This document shows, in pieces, positions 8,360 through 15,224 of a DNA stretch of 38,897 bases. A program made the position numbers and the translations under genes. The notes below the pieces were generated by a model. The model ran no database searches. It was not told the origin of the DNA and was given only the letters and a program-made list of their open reading frames with translations. How positions within the stretch are numbered: the stretch's first letter is position 1; each line of letters starts with the position of its first letter. Source of the DNA: an uncultured Prevotella sp. (GTDB lineage: Bacteria; Bacteroidota; Bacteroidia; Bacteroidales; Bacteroidaceae); NCBI GenBank assembly GCA_944319915.1, contig CALUEY010000043.1:1-38897 (forward strand). Reading direction: 5' to 3'.

Positions 8360-8782
8360 ATGGAAATAACAGGAAAAATCATTGCCGTGCTCCCGGCCAA
8401 CAGCGGAGTGTCCGCCCGCACAGGCAACCCATGGATGTCGCAGGAATACGTGATAGAAACCCACGACCAGTACCCGCGCAAGTGCTGCTTCAGGGTGTTC
8501 GGCGAGGAGAAGATAAAGCAGTTCGCCATACAGGGCGGCGAGGAGCTTACCGTATCGTTCGACGTAGATGCCCACGAGTATAATGGCCGTTGGTTTAACA
8601 ACATCACCGCATGGGCCGTTAACCGCGCCGTGGCACAGCCTGCCCCCGCCGCAGCGGCAGCCCAGGCAGCCCCGCAGGCCAACACCCCGTTCCCACCGGC
8701 ACAGCCCGCCGCAGCCGGCGACGACCCCTTTGCCTCCGAATCACCTGCAGCGGGCGACAGCGCCGACGACCTGCCGTTCTGA
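8360..8782 (+). CDS. DUF3127 protein with SSB-like acidic tail
   Basis: This 140-residue protein belongs to DUF3127, a Bacteroidetes family with an OB-fold-like beta barrel resembling single-stranded DNA-binding protein. The fold region is about residues 1-95 (MEITGKIIAVLP ... WMSQEYVIETHD ... FNNITAWAV). A low-complexity Pro/Ala linker follows, and the protein ends in ADDLPF. That tip matches the DDxPF of bacterial SSB proteins, which recruits replication and repair proteins. Its location head-to-head with dnaN supports a replication-associated role. It is not a classical SSB by sequence. An intrinsic terminator follows. Confidence 0.88.
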   Translation: MEITGKIIAVLPANSGVSARTGNPWMSQEYVIETHDQYPRKCCFRVFGEEKIKQFAIQGGEELTVSFDVDAHEYNGRWFNNITAWAVNRAVAQPAPAAAAAQAAPQANTPFPPAQPAAAGDDPFASESPAAGDSADDLPF

Positions 8783-8805
8783 CGGCGGCCCGCACGGCGG
8801 CAACA

Positions 8806-8859
8806 AGCCCGGTGCCGCGCATGGTGTTGTGCCATGTGCGGCATCGGGCTTTTTCTTTT
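8806..8859 (+). terminator. Intrinsic terminator of the DUF3127 gene
   Basis: A GC-rich stem of 19 positions with a few mismatches (8806-8824 with 8832-8850; AGCCCGgTGCCGC pairs with GCGGCAtCGGGCT) is followed by TTTTTCTTTT, 24 bases after the stop codon. Confidence 0.88.
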
Positions 8860-9117
8860 AGCCCGAATGCAATAGAGCCGTCTGAGGCATCCCCTCTGGG
8901 CTGTGCACGGGTTTCCAAGTGCTTTCGCCCAGCCTGCTGCATCTTGCCTCAACGTAAAGACGAAGTACACATAGCCTCTGCCACAGCATCTCCGGTAAAG
9001 GCTACAGCCAGCCTGCACTCGGGCAGTACAAAATCACTTTGGCTTCCAATAACGGTGTTATATATGTGATTGGCGTCATAACGACCTATTAGGGTTTAAT
9101 GATTTTTCAAAAAACAA

Positions 9118-9139
9118 GCCGCAGCAGCAAGCCTGCGGC
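9118..9139 (-). terminator. Terminator-like hairpin, leftward
   Basis: GCCGCAG (9118-9124) pairs with CTGCGGC (9133-9139); on the minus strand TTGTTTTTTG follows. It could be a second stop for transcripts coming from 9468, or the stop of an unrecognised small RNA. Confidence 0.5.
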
Positions 9140-9182
9140 CAACAACCTGGCAGCCAGCAACTTGGAGACTGCCACCGTTTTG

Positions 9183-9253
9183 CCTTGCAATATGTGCCGT
9201 TTGGCAGTGCGAAAAGTGCCGTTTCACACTGCCAAACGGCACATATTGCAAGG
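9183..9253. repeat. REP-like hairpin element, copy 2 (perfect 27-bp inverted repeat)
   Basis: Arms 9183-9209 and 9227-9253 are perfect reverse complements of 27 bases (CCTTGCAATATGTGCCGTTT... in the left arm) around a 17-base loop. The loop itself carries another GTGCCGTTT, also present in the arm. There is no T-run, so it is not a simple terminator. A related, decayed copy lies near 340-405. Confidence 0.75.
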
Positions 9254-9384
9254 CCGGATGGACGGCATGGCCCCGTGGCGCACGGATTTGTAAAGAAAAG
9301 ACATGGCCGCAAGGCGGCTGGGCAGCGTATGCCGGAGCGCGGCTTTGGCAGCCATCAGCCTCGGGCAAAGCCATGGGGCAAGAC

Positions 9385-9417
9385 AAAGGGGAACGGGCCA
9401 AGGCCCGCTCCCCTTTT
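9385..9417 (-). terminator. Bidirectional terminator-like hairpin after the Fn3 gene
   Basis: A stem GGGGAaCGGGCC / GGCCCGcTCCCC with a two-base loop is flanked by AAAG on the left and TTTTG on the right. It lies 50 bases past the stop of the leftward Fn3 gene and is its probable terminator. Confidence 0.7.
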
Positions 9418-9467
9418 GTCCTGTTTGCAGCAGGTGGCGGAAAGCATCCGCTTTGGCTACCCCTATC

Positions 9468-11582
9468 CTATTTTCCCGTGACAGCCACCTGCACAGTCTT
9501 TGACAGCTTCTCGCCATACACCTTCACTATGATGGTGCCACCGGCAGACAGCGGTATGAACACGTTTTCGGCTGTGTTCACAGAGTAGACGCCAATGGCC
9601 TGCCCCGCCGCGTTGTAAAGGCTTACGCCACTGATGGTGCATCCCGACGGATTGACAATGTTGAGCGTCCGCCCCTTCACGAATACGCTAATGTCGTCAA
9701 TGCCCATGTCGCCTATGCCGTCGGCAAGGGGCGTGGTAAAGCGGTTTTGCACGACCCAAGCACTGGTGCGCCCTCTGTCGCAGGCAGCCTGCACACTCCA
9801 AATGTAAAGGGTGTTGGGCGTAAGCCCCGTGAGTAAGTACGAGGTTGCTTCAAGCCCCTCCACGTTGGTCCACGACGTCACTGAACTTGCTCGCCAGCGC
9901 AGGTCCCAGCTCTGGTTGCCGGCATCGGCGCTCCACGAAAGCGTGGCCGAGTCGGGGGCCAGGTCGCTTACGGTCAAGTCATACGGTGTGACGCACTCGG
10001 GCATTGCCTCGGTGGCAAAGGCCACGGCCTGCGACCAGCGGCTCGTGTCGCCCACGGCGCAGATGGCGCGCACACGCACCTTGTATTCCGTCTCTGGGAT
10101 AAGCCCGGCAATGGTGGTGGTAGTGCCTTCGGCTATGACAAATGTCTCCTCGCCGCCTGCAGGAGCACAGCCCACCTCATACTTGTCGGCCTCGCCCTCC
10201 CATGTAACTACGGCAGTCTCGGCCTCGGCCACCACCGCCACGTTCTCAGGCGGCAGGCAGGTCTCGGCAAGCGTGGTGAAGGTCACGGGCTTGGTGAAGG
10301 CGCTCGTGTCGCCCTCAGCCTTGCTGCACACCGACTGCACGGCCAGCTCGTAAGTGGTGCTGCTCTCAAGGCCGCTGACTACGATGCTGTTTGCCGTCAC
10401 CTGTTCCTCGGCCCACTGGCCGGTGCCGTTGAGGCGGTAGCGCACGTTGTAGGCAGATGCCTCGCCCGTCCATGTGGCTGTGGCACTGAACTTGTCGGCC
10501 ACAACCTCCACGTCCTGCGGCATGCCACAGTCGCCGCCAGTGGTGGTGACGGTCACTATCTTTACCGCAGCCGTGTCGCCAGGCTCGCAAGCCTTGGTAA
10601 CGCCAATCTCATAGTCGGTGCGGCTGTCGAGGCCGGTGGCCTCTATCTTCCCGTTGGTCACCTTGGAATAGTTGCGCGAGGTGTCGCCTGCCTTCCTCAC
10701 GAACACAAGCCACTCCTCAGCCGAGCCTGCCACCGTGGCGCTCAAGGAGTTGTCGCCCACGGCATCGACCGTTACCTCGGCATCGTTCGGGCACGAATAG
10801 CTGGTCGAAAGCGTGGTGAGCATTAACATTGGCGAGCGCCCGGTGGTGTTGTGGGCATACAGGCCCAAGCGGGCGTTGCCCTTTACTCCCTTGAGCATGG
10901 CGGAAAGCTCGCCTATGGAATAAAGCTTGGGTATCTCGTCGCGAGTCCACGTCTTTACAACTCCACTTTCGCTGAAGTTTCCGTCTGCGTCGGAAACCAC
11001 GAGCGAAAGGCTGAGGTCTGACGCCGGGTCGGTGTCCTGCACGTTCTGGAGCGCGAAGCTCACGATGTAGTTCACGCTGCCGTCGTCAAAGTTAGTCATA
11101 GGTGTAACCTGCCACTCGTCAAAGGCTCCGTCGCGCCCGTTGAGCACGAGGTTGGAGCCGCGCATCGACGAGATGAACTGCCATCCTTTGCTCTCCTCGA
11201 GCACTGTCGGGGTGGCAAGGGCGCCTTTCACGAACTGCCACCCCCCAGAAAGGTCAGACATCTTGGAAAACTCGATGGCAAACGACATTGCCAGCCCGCT
11301 CGTGAATGTGCACACCTCCGACCACTGGCTCTTGCTGAAGGCAGAGCAGCGCGCCCTAACCTGCACGTCGTAGCTGGTTATTCCGTCAAGACCGGCAAGC
11401 GTGCATTTAGGCTCGCGCACAACTATCGGCTCGCTCCACTCCGTGTCGGCCGACTTCTTGTAGCGCACCTCCCAGGCGTCCTCTTCGCCCTGCGGTGTCC
11501 ACGTTATGGTTGCCGCGTTGCCCACTATCATGTCAGACGGAGCAGCAAGGTTTATCGGGTAGTCACACTCACCCACTTGCAT
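9468..11582 (-). CDS. Multi-fibronectin III secreted-type protein lacking its N-terminus
   Basis: This frame encodes 704 residues. A fibronectin type III domain (about 6-95) comes first, then a jelly-roll-like region (about 96-270). Four more Fn3 repeats follow, each introduced by a cysteine (SYSCPNDAEV, GDCGMPQDVEV, ETCLPPENVAV, PECVTPYDLTV). The C-terminal domain (about 620-704) is of type IX secretion character (NPSGCTISGVSLYNAAGQAIG ... VKVYGEKLSKTVQVAV). There is no signal peptide: the frame opens inside an inverted-repeat junction at 11579-11747, and the ATG overlaps the upstream gene's stop. I read it as a 5'-truncated gene fused to its upstream neighbour, possibly expressed by coupling or by a one-base frameshift. 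Confidence 0.75.
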   Translation of the reverse strand: MQVGECDYPINLAAPSDMIVGNAATITWTPQGEEDAWEVRYKKSADTEWSEPIVVREPKCTLAGLDGITSYDVQVRARCSAFSKSQWSEVCTFTSGLAMSFAIEFSKMSDLSGGWQFVKGALATPTVLEESKGWQFISSMRGSNLVLNGRDGAFDEWQVTPMTNFDDGSVNYIVSFALQNVQDTDPASDLSLSLVVSDADGNFSESGVVKTWTRDEIPKLYSIGELSAMLKGVKGNARLGLYAHNTTGRSPMLMLTTLSTSYSCPNDAEVTVDAVGDNSLSATVAGSAEEWLVFVRKAGDTSRNYSKVTNGKIEATGLDSRTDYEIGVTKACEPGDTAAVKIVTVTTTGGDCGMPQDVEVVADKFSATATWTGEASAYNVRYRLNGTGQWAEEQVTANSIVVSGLESSTTYELAVQSVCSKAEGDTSAFTKPVTFTTLAETCLPPENVAVVAEAETAVVTWEGEADKYEVGCAPAGGEETFVIAEGTTTTIAGLIPETEYKVRVRAICAVGDTSRWSQAVAFATEAMPECVTPYDLTVSDLAPDSATLSWSADAGNQSWDLRWRASSVTSWTNVEGLEATSYLLTGLTPNTLYIWSVQAACDRGRTSAWVVQNRFTTPLADGIGDMGIDDISVFVKGRTLNIVNPSGCTISGVSLYNAAGQAIGVYSVNTAENVFIPLSAGGTIIVKVYGEKLSKTVQVAVTGK

Positions 11583-13185
11583 CGATGGCGTGCCTGCGGG
11601 GGCTGGTGCCAGCGGAGTTGTCGCCGTAAACGTAGCGAATGATGTTCACGCCCTTGCCGGGAACGCTGAGACGCTGGCCGGAAACGGAATAGACCTCGCA
11701 GCGCGCAACGCCGCTGGCACCAGCCCCCGCAGGCACGCCATCGATGCCAGTGGCCACGCTTCCGTCAACGTTTACATACTGCATGCAGATGTTCTGCTGC
11801 TGGGTTGAAAAGCCCTCAGTCCAGCTTACGAGCCAATGGTCGCCATCAAGCAGCTGCGAAGAACTTAAGCCTGACTTCTCGCCTGGGGTCGACGAAAAGC
11901 ACATCGGCTCCTGCACGGCGTTGCCGTCCTTGTCGTAGATGGCAACGTAGGAGCTTACGTCGCCAGACTCGCTGTGGCCATCTCTCTTCATGTAGAACAC
12001 TGCCACCTTGCCGTCGCCGGCGTCTTGTATCGACTCATACCCGTAAGTGTCGGCATTCTGTATGGCTATGACCGGCTTGCCGTCGGGTCCCCATAGCAAC
12101 TCGCCATCGAGGGAAATCTTCTGCATATACAAGCCTTGGTAGCTTTGCAACGCCTGGTTGAACTGCTGGTAGACGCAGTAGAAAGCCTCATCGTCAGCGT
12201 CGTAGTAGAAGTCTGGCACACCACGTGAGTAATTAATGTCGTTGCTCACGTTGGTACCGGCATCGCCTGTTGAGAAGGCATAGGTGGCATCGTTGTTGAG
12301 CACCGACATACGGTTCTCATAGTTGCCCGTATTCATGTCGGGGTTCATCCATGCCACGCAAACGCCACCGCCTGGAGCAGCGCCTACCCCAATCATGGTG
12401 TGCAGCGGGTTGGAAGAGAAACCGCCATTGTAGATGCGGATATCCTCGCCCCACGCACTGGGGCCGTCGAAATCAAGGAGGCGGGCAAGGATTTCCTGGT
12501 TATTGCCCTTGGCATAAACGAGGATGGCCTGCGATGCACCCGCATCCACCAAGTATGGATAGGCGTAAGGAACAAGCCCGTCGGGATCCTCGAGCCTCTG
12601 CTGCCACTGCGACTTGCCGTCGGCAGAGAGCTTTTCAACAAGTATCTTGGCACTCACACTCACGCTCATGTCGTTGTAAACCTCGTAGGCAAACACATAG
12701 CCGCCGTCATCGGAATTGGCTATGCTCATTGCCGCCGCACTGCCTATGGGCAGCCCGTTGTTCAGCTCTGTCTCCCACAGCACGTCGCCCTGCTCCGTGA
12801 CTTTATATATGGTATAGTTGTCGCCGCCGGAACGCTGGTCGGAAACGGCAATGACGGCGTTGCCATCCTTGTCGATGAGCATGTGCTGGTTAACCGACGT
12901 GTAGGAGCGGTTGTGCTCGGCGCAAAGCTCCTTGCCGCTTTCGGTGAGCAGCTTGTTGCCGTCCTTGTCGAGAATCTGCAGCCGCATGCTTATCCTGTCG
13001 CCTCCGATGGGTATCTGCATGAATACGTAGGTAACGTGGGCATCGTTGGTCTTTATCTCATACCCATAGTTGTTCTCGCCTGCCGGGTTGACCACAAGAC
13101 TCTCGGCTGGAGACGTTGGCCACTGCGCTGAAGTCGTTGCCACTGCGGCCAGCATCATGGCCGCGCTGAGTAATACTTTTCTCAT
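11569..13185 (-). CDS. Secreted protein with beta-propeller-like repeats, altered C-terminus
   Basis: This 538-residue protein has a clear signal peptide (cut near ATTSA-QWPT). Repeated strands of propeller type follow, such as LQILDKDGNKLL, MLIDKDGNAVIAVSDQ and YMQKISLDGELLWGPDGKP. Residues about 490-523 (CEVYSVSGQRLSVPG ... IRYVYGDNS) are the start of a type IX-like sorting domain. The expected final Lys/Val-rich strand is missing. Instead the frame runs into an inverted copy of its own GIDGVPAGAGASG-coding DNA and stops after AIDASG. The normal 3' end has been lost at this junction. The ligand is unknown. Confidence 0.75.
   Translation of the reverse strand: MRKVLLSAAMMLAAVATTSAQWPTSPAESLVVNPAGENNYGYEIKTNDAHVTYVFMQIPIGGDRISMRLQILDKDGNKLLTESGKELCAEHNRSYTSVNQHMLIDKDGNAVIAVSDQRSGGDNYTIYKVTEQGDVLWETELNNGLPIGSAAAMSIANSDDGGYVFAYEVYNDMSVSVSAKILVEKLSADGKSQWQQRLEDPDGLVPYAYPYLVDAGASQAILVYAKGNNQEILARLLDFDGPSAWGEDIRIYNGGFSSNPLHTMIGVGAAPGGGVCVAWMNPDMNTGNYENRMSVLNNDATYAFSTGDAGTNVSNDINYSRGVPDFYYDADDEAFYCVYQQFNQALQSYQGLYMQKISLDGELLWGPDGKPVIAIQNADTYGYESIQDAGDGKVAVFYMKRDGHSESGDVSSYVAIYDKDGNAVQEPMCFSSTPGEKSGLSSSQLLDGDHWLVSWTEGFSTQQQNICMQYVNVDGSVATGIDGVPAGAGASGVARCEVYSVSGQRLSVPGKGVNIIRYVYGDNSAGTSPRRHAIDASG
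11579..11747. repeat. Perfect 37-bp inverted repeat at a gene junction
   Basis: Arms 11579-11615 and 11711-11747 are exact reverse complements (GCATCGATGGCGTGCCTGCG... in the left arm). The match extends four more bases on each side after one mismatch. The 95-base segment between them encodes the sorting-domain start of the upstream gene. If the segment were inverted, the upstream frame would still be open. Confidence 0.9.
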
Positions 13186-13267
13186 AGACTACATTTTTTA
13201 GTTGGTTACATTATCTCTTGTTTTTATTATTCGTTCCGCAAGCAAGTGCAGCAAGTTTGCCGCCCAC

Positions 13268-13687
13268 TTATCTGCCCAGCACTACCTTGTGGGCCCCACG
13301 CCCGTCTTTTACGATGACAAGGCCTGCCGACGGGGCGCTGCAAGAGACGCGCTGGCCACTGAGGGTGAAATACTCGCGGCGGCTGCCATCGTCCATGGCG
13401 TCGCGGATGCCGGTTGAGCTGTCTACAATGAAGAACGAGCGGACGCCATAGCCGGTGATGGAGTAGAACTGGTCGATGAGCTTGCCACCGGCCTCGTGTA
13501 CGACAAGGCTGCCTCTTTCTCCGTCGAGAAGTCCATCGCCGACTGCGTCGGTCACCTCGATGCAATAGGTTCTGCCGTCATCGAGGGTGAGCGTTTCGGA
13601 GAGGGTTCCACGCTTGAACCAGTATGTATTTTGCAAGTGTCTGTAAATCATAAGAAACTTTACGGCATAAAGCGTAAATGATACCAT
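13268..13687 (-). pseudogene. 3' remnant of a secreted protein with type IX-like C-terminal domain
   Basis: This frame (139 residues) reads as foreign for the first 22 residues. It then becomes a familiar C-terminal module: WFKRGTLSETLTLDDGRTY, EVTDAVGDGLLDG, then a sorting-domain-like end (REYFTLSGQRVSCSAPSAGLVIVKDGRGAHKVV). Similar modules end secreted proteases of Bacteroidetes. The base composition changes abruptly near 13610-13620, from GC-rich to AT-rich, so the 5' part was probably removed when the neighbouring mobile element inserted. I do not see that 5' part elsewhere in the window. Confidence 0.65.
13606..13615. other. Candidate left attachment core of the mobile element
   Basis: TTCCACGCTT lies at the left composition boundary and recurs exactly at 30776-30785, just beyond the two integrase genes. 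A nine-base version (TCCACGCTT) recurs at 35493-35501. Ten bases is short and the match could be chance. Confidence 0.3.
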
Positions 13688-13757
13688 AAAGTTCCCGTTG
13701 TCTGCGAGAAATCAATCTTGCGTAGTTTATATCGGAAGATGAATTGTTTGCTGCAAA

Positions 13758-14050
13758 TTAGCGATTAACATTCATTAACTCGTCTTTTGCTGTTTCAATG
13801 GCTGTAAGTTTCAATTCGTCTTCACCCTCCAAAGCATCCAATACTTTGTCGGCAAGCCAAAGGGTGAGCATTTCCTTTTCATCCACTTTGAAGTATGTTG
13901 CCATTTGAATTACTTGGCTACGCTTTGCCCTGCGATCACCACGTTCTATCTTACTGAACATGGGGGGTCTATCTCCAAATATGCTGCTAACTGACGTTGC
14001 AGCACCTCATGTTTGTCTCTTAATTTCTTTATCTTGTTTCCTAATAACAT
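13758..14050 (-). pseudogene. XRE-family HTH regulator with one-base frameshift
   Basis: The full reading starts at ATG 14050 (MLLGNKIKKLRDKHEVLQRQ, AAYLEID) and continues after a shift as MFSKIERGDRRAKRSQVIQM to the stop at 13758. These two halves make one HTH_3 regulator of 97 residues. The break is in a run of six C on the coding strand (13962-13967); seven would restore the frame (293 bases plus one is divisible by three). Regulators with the SKIERGDRRAKR helix often accompany DNA methyltransferases, but none is present here. It could be a pseudogene, a phase-variable gene or a sequencing error. Confidence 0.75.
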
Positions 14051-14066
14051 ATCTTTTGTATTTTAA

Positions 14067-14264
14067 GTTCGACCGAAATGCTCGGTTTGTCGGTCGGATT
14101 TTGCTATAATCGGTTGCTTCGCTATAAATTCCGTTGAAAACTTCGCTATAATTATGACGAAATCAGTCGTTTCTAACTATTTTCAACGTTAACATCGGTC
14201 GGATTTCGGTCGGATTTATGAAATTCCGGTCAGTTTTCGGTCGGATTTGTCCACATCCGACCGT
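14067..14264. repeat. Cluster of CGGTCGGATTT repeats
   Basis: CGGTCGGATTT occurs at 14091-14101, 14197-14207, 14208-14218 and 14239-14249. An inverted relative (CATCCGACCG) lies at 14255-14264, and CGACCGA near 14070 pairs with a later TCGGTCG. GCTATAA-like words recur three times between them. The region separates the XRE remnant from the AlbA_2 remnant and could be operators or iterons. Confidence 0.65.
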
Positions 14265-14266
14265 TC

Positions 14267-15047
14267 CTATTTCAAAATCCATCTTAGTCCGATTCTATCT
14301 ATTGAATTTTCTTCATTCATTTCCACTAACAATCTACCTACATAACGAAGTTTTTGCTCTTCCGTTTTATTCTGTAGTAGGACATCCTTCAAATATTCGT
14401 AGATGCTGTCTCTTTTTGCACCTTCCTTATCAGCGTTACTGAGATATTGAAGAACCATTTGGCGTAGTTTCTCCTTATCTAACCCCTTCGTCCTAGTATA
14501 ATAAGGAAGCTGATGCGTGTTTTTGGCGACACTTAGGTAAATGCTGTAATGCGGAGGCTCACCCTCTATCAGTCCACGTCTGAGCAAGTCTTGCGCCACA
14601 TCCTTATGAATGGTTCTGCCTTTCTGCACTGCATCAAGTGAGATGCAATCCCAAAGAGAAAGAGTGCCATTTGTCTTCAGTAAGTCAGTGTATCGCTTGT
14701 TGATTTCATTGCCATATATGCGGACTACGACTTTCTTCGTTATTTGGTCAATCTCATAGTCTGGCATGGGGAAGTGTCTGCGCCATTGCTCGTTGAACAT
14801 CTTCTTGATACCACGGCTTACAGTGTCAATCATATTGAAGTTAACCATAGCCCTGCACAGACATTCATTTCGGAAATGAGTCTGGGGTTCTTCATTTCTC
14901 AAAGCATTCTCCAATGTGCCAGGGATAAATGTGCCAGCGTTGGAGTAATACAAGTAGCCTGAATTCTCCACAAAATTGATGCGCTTCTGAAGTGTATAGC
15001 CCTTAGGGGACTTTGTCTTTGCACTTTCTGAAATTTGGCTTATTTTT
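14267..15047 (-). pseudogene. C-terminal part of an AlbA_2/ATP-binding regulator
   Basis: The roughly 260 residues match the C-terminal half of RecG-like or AlbA_2-domain regulators. They show a GHKL-type ATP-binding segment (FVENSGYLYYSNAGTFIPG), then RNECLCRAMVNFNMIDTVSRGIKKMF and FPMPDYEI, and a winged-helix tail ending RWILK. The DNA-binding N-terminal half is missing. The frame is interrupted at its 5' side by the IS element: the last 43 bases recur on the far side (16720-16762), where the frame continues only about 23 codons to a stop. The gene was therefore probably truncated before the IS arrived. Confidence 0.7.
15005..15047. repeat. 43-bp direct repeat, left copy (target duplication of the IS)
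   Basis: Begins AGGGGACTTTGTCTTTGCAC and ends CTTATTTTT. It is identical to 16720-16762, immediately outside the IS ends. Confidence 0.88.
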
Positions 15048-15084
15048 CCCGACTTCCTCACTCAAAAAACATACATTTTATAAC

Positions 15085-15113
15085 TTGTTGATAAACAACA
15101 TTTTGTATCTTTG
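15085..15113 (+). promoter_or_regulatory. Transposase promoter
   Basis: TTG at 15085-15087, 18 bases, then TATCTTTG at 15106-15113. It lies inside the IS left end. Confidence 0.65.
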
Positions 15114-15136
15114 TGTCACCAAATATTGGGTGACAC
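15113..15136 (+). promoter_or_regulatory. GTGTCACC/GGTGACAC hairpin at the transposase start
   Basis: GTGTCACC (15113-15120) and GGTGACAC (15129-15136) form a perfect 8-bp stem that begins at the last base of the -7 box. The same GGGTGACAC word recurs near the right end (16696-16704), where it encodes the last transposase residues. It may be an operator, or an RNA hairpin that hides the start from transcripts entering from outside. Confidence 0.5.
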
Positions 15137-15224
15137 GAAAGGTTTTTTAACTATGTTTGTCCGCAAAAAGAAATAACCATCCGGCAATATCGGAGTTATT
15201 GTTGTTGAGAAAATCGGTGGCAAG

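Larger units (their letters stand above)
8860..9467. other. Intergenic region with hairpins, no gene
   Basis: I find no supported gene in these 600 bases. The part 8860-9110 shows nothing recognisable. The rest holds a terminator-like hairpin at 9118-9139 (T-run on the minus strand), a perfect 27-bp inverted repeat at 9183-9253, and a terminator at 9385-9417. Confidence 0.6.

Noticed and set aside
8182-9018. 278-codon leftward frame across the DUF3127 gene
   Set aside because: It is antisense to a well-supported gene and spans both its promoter and its terminator.
9099-9503. Overlapping short frames in the hairpin-rich gap
   Set aside because: They arise from the inverted repeat, which is open on both strands, and lack any family signal.
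14067-14264. CRISPR-like array
   Set aside because: The repeats are 11 bases, unevenly spaced and in mixed orientation, with no spacers of constant length and no cas genes.
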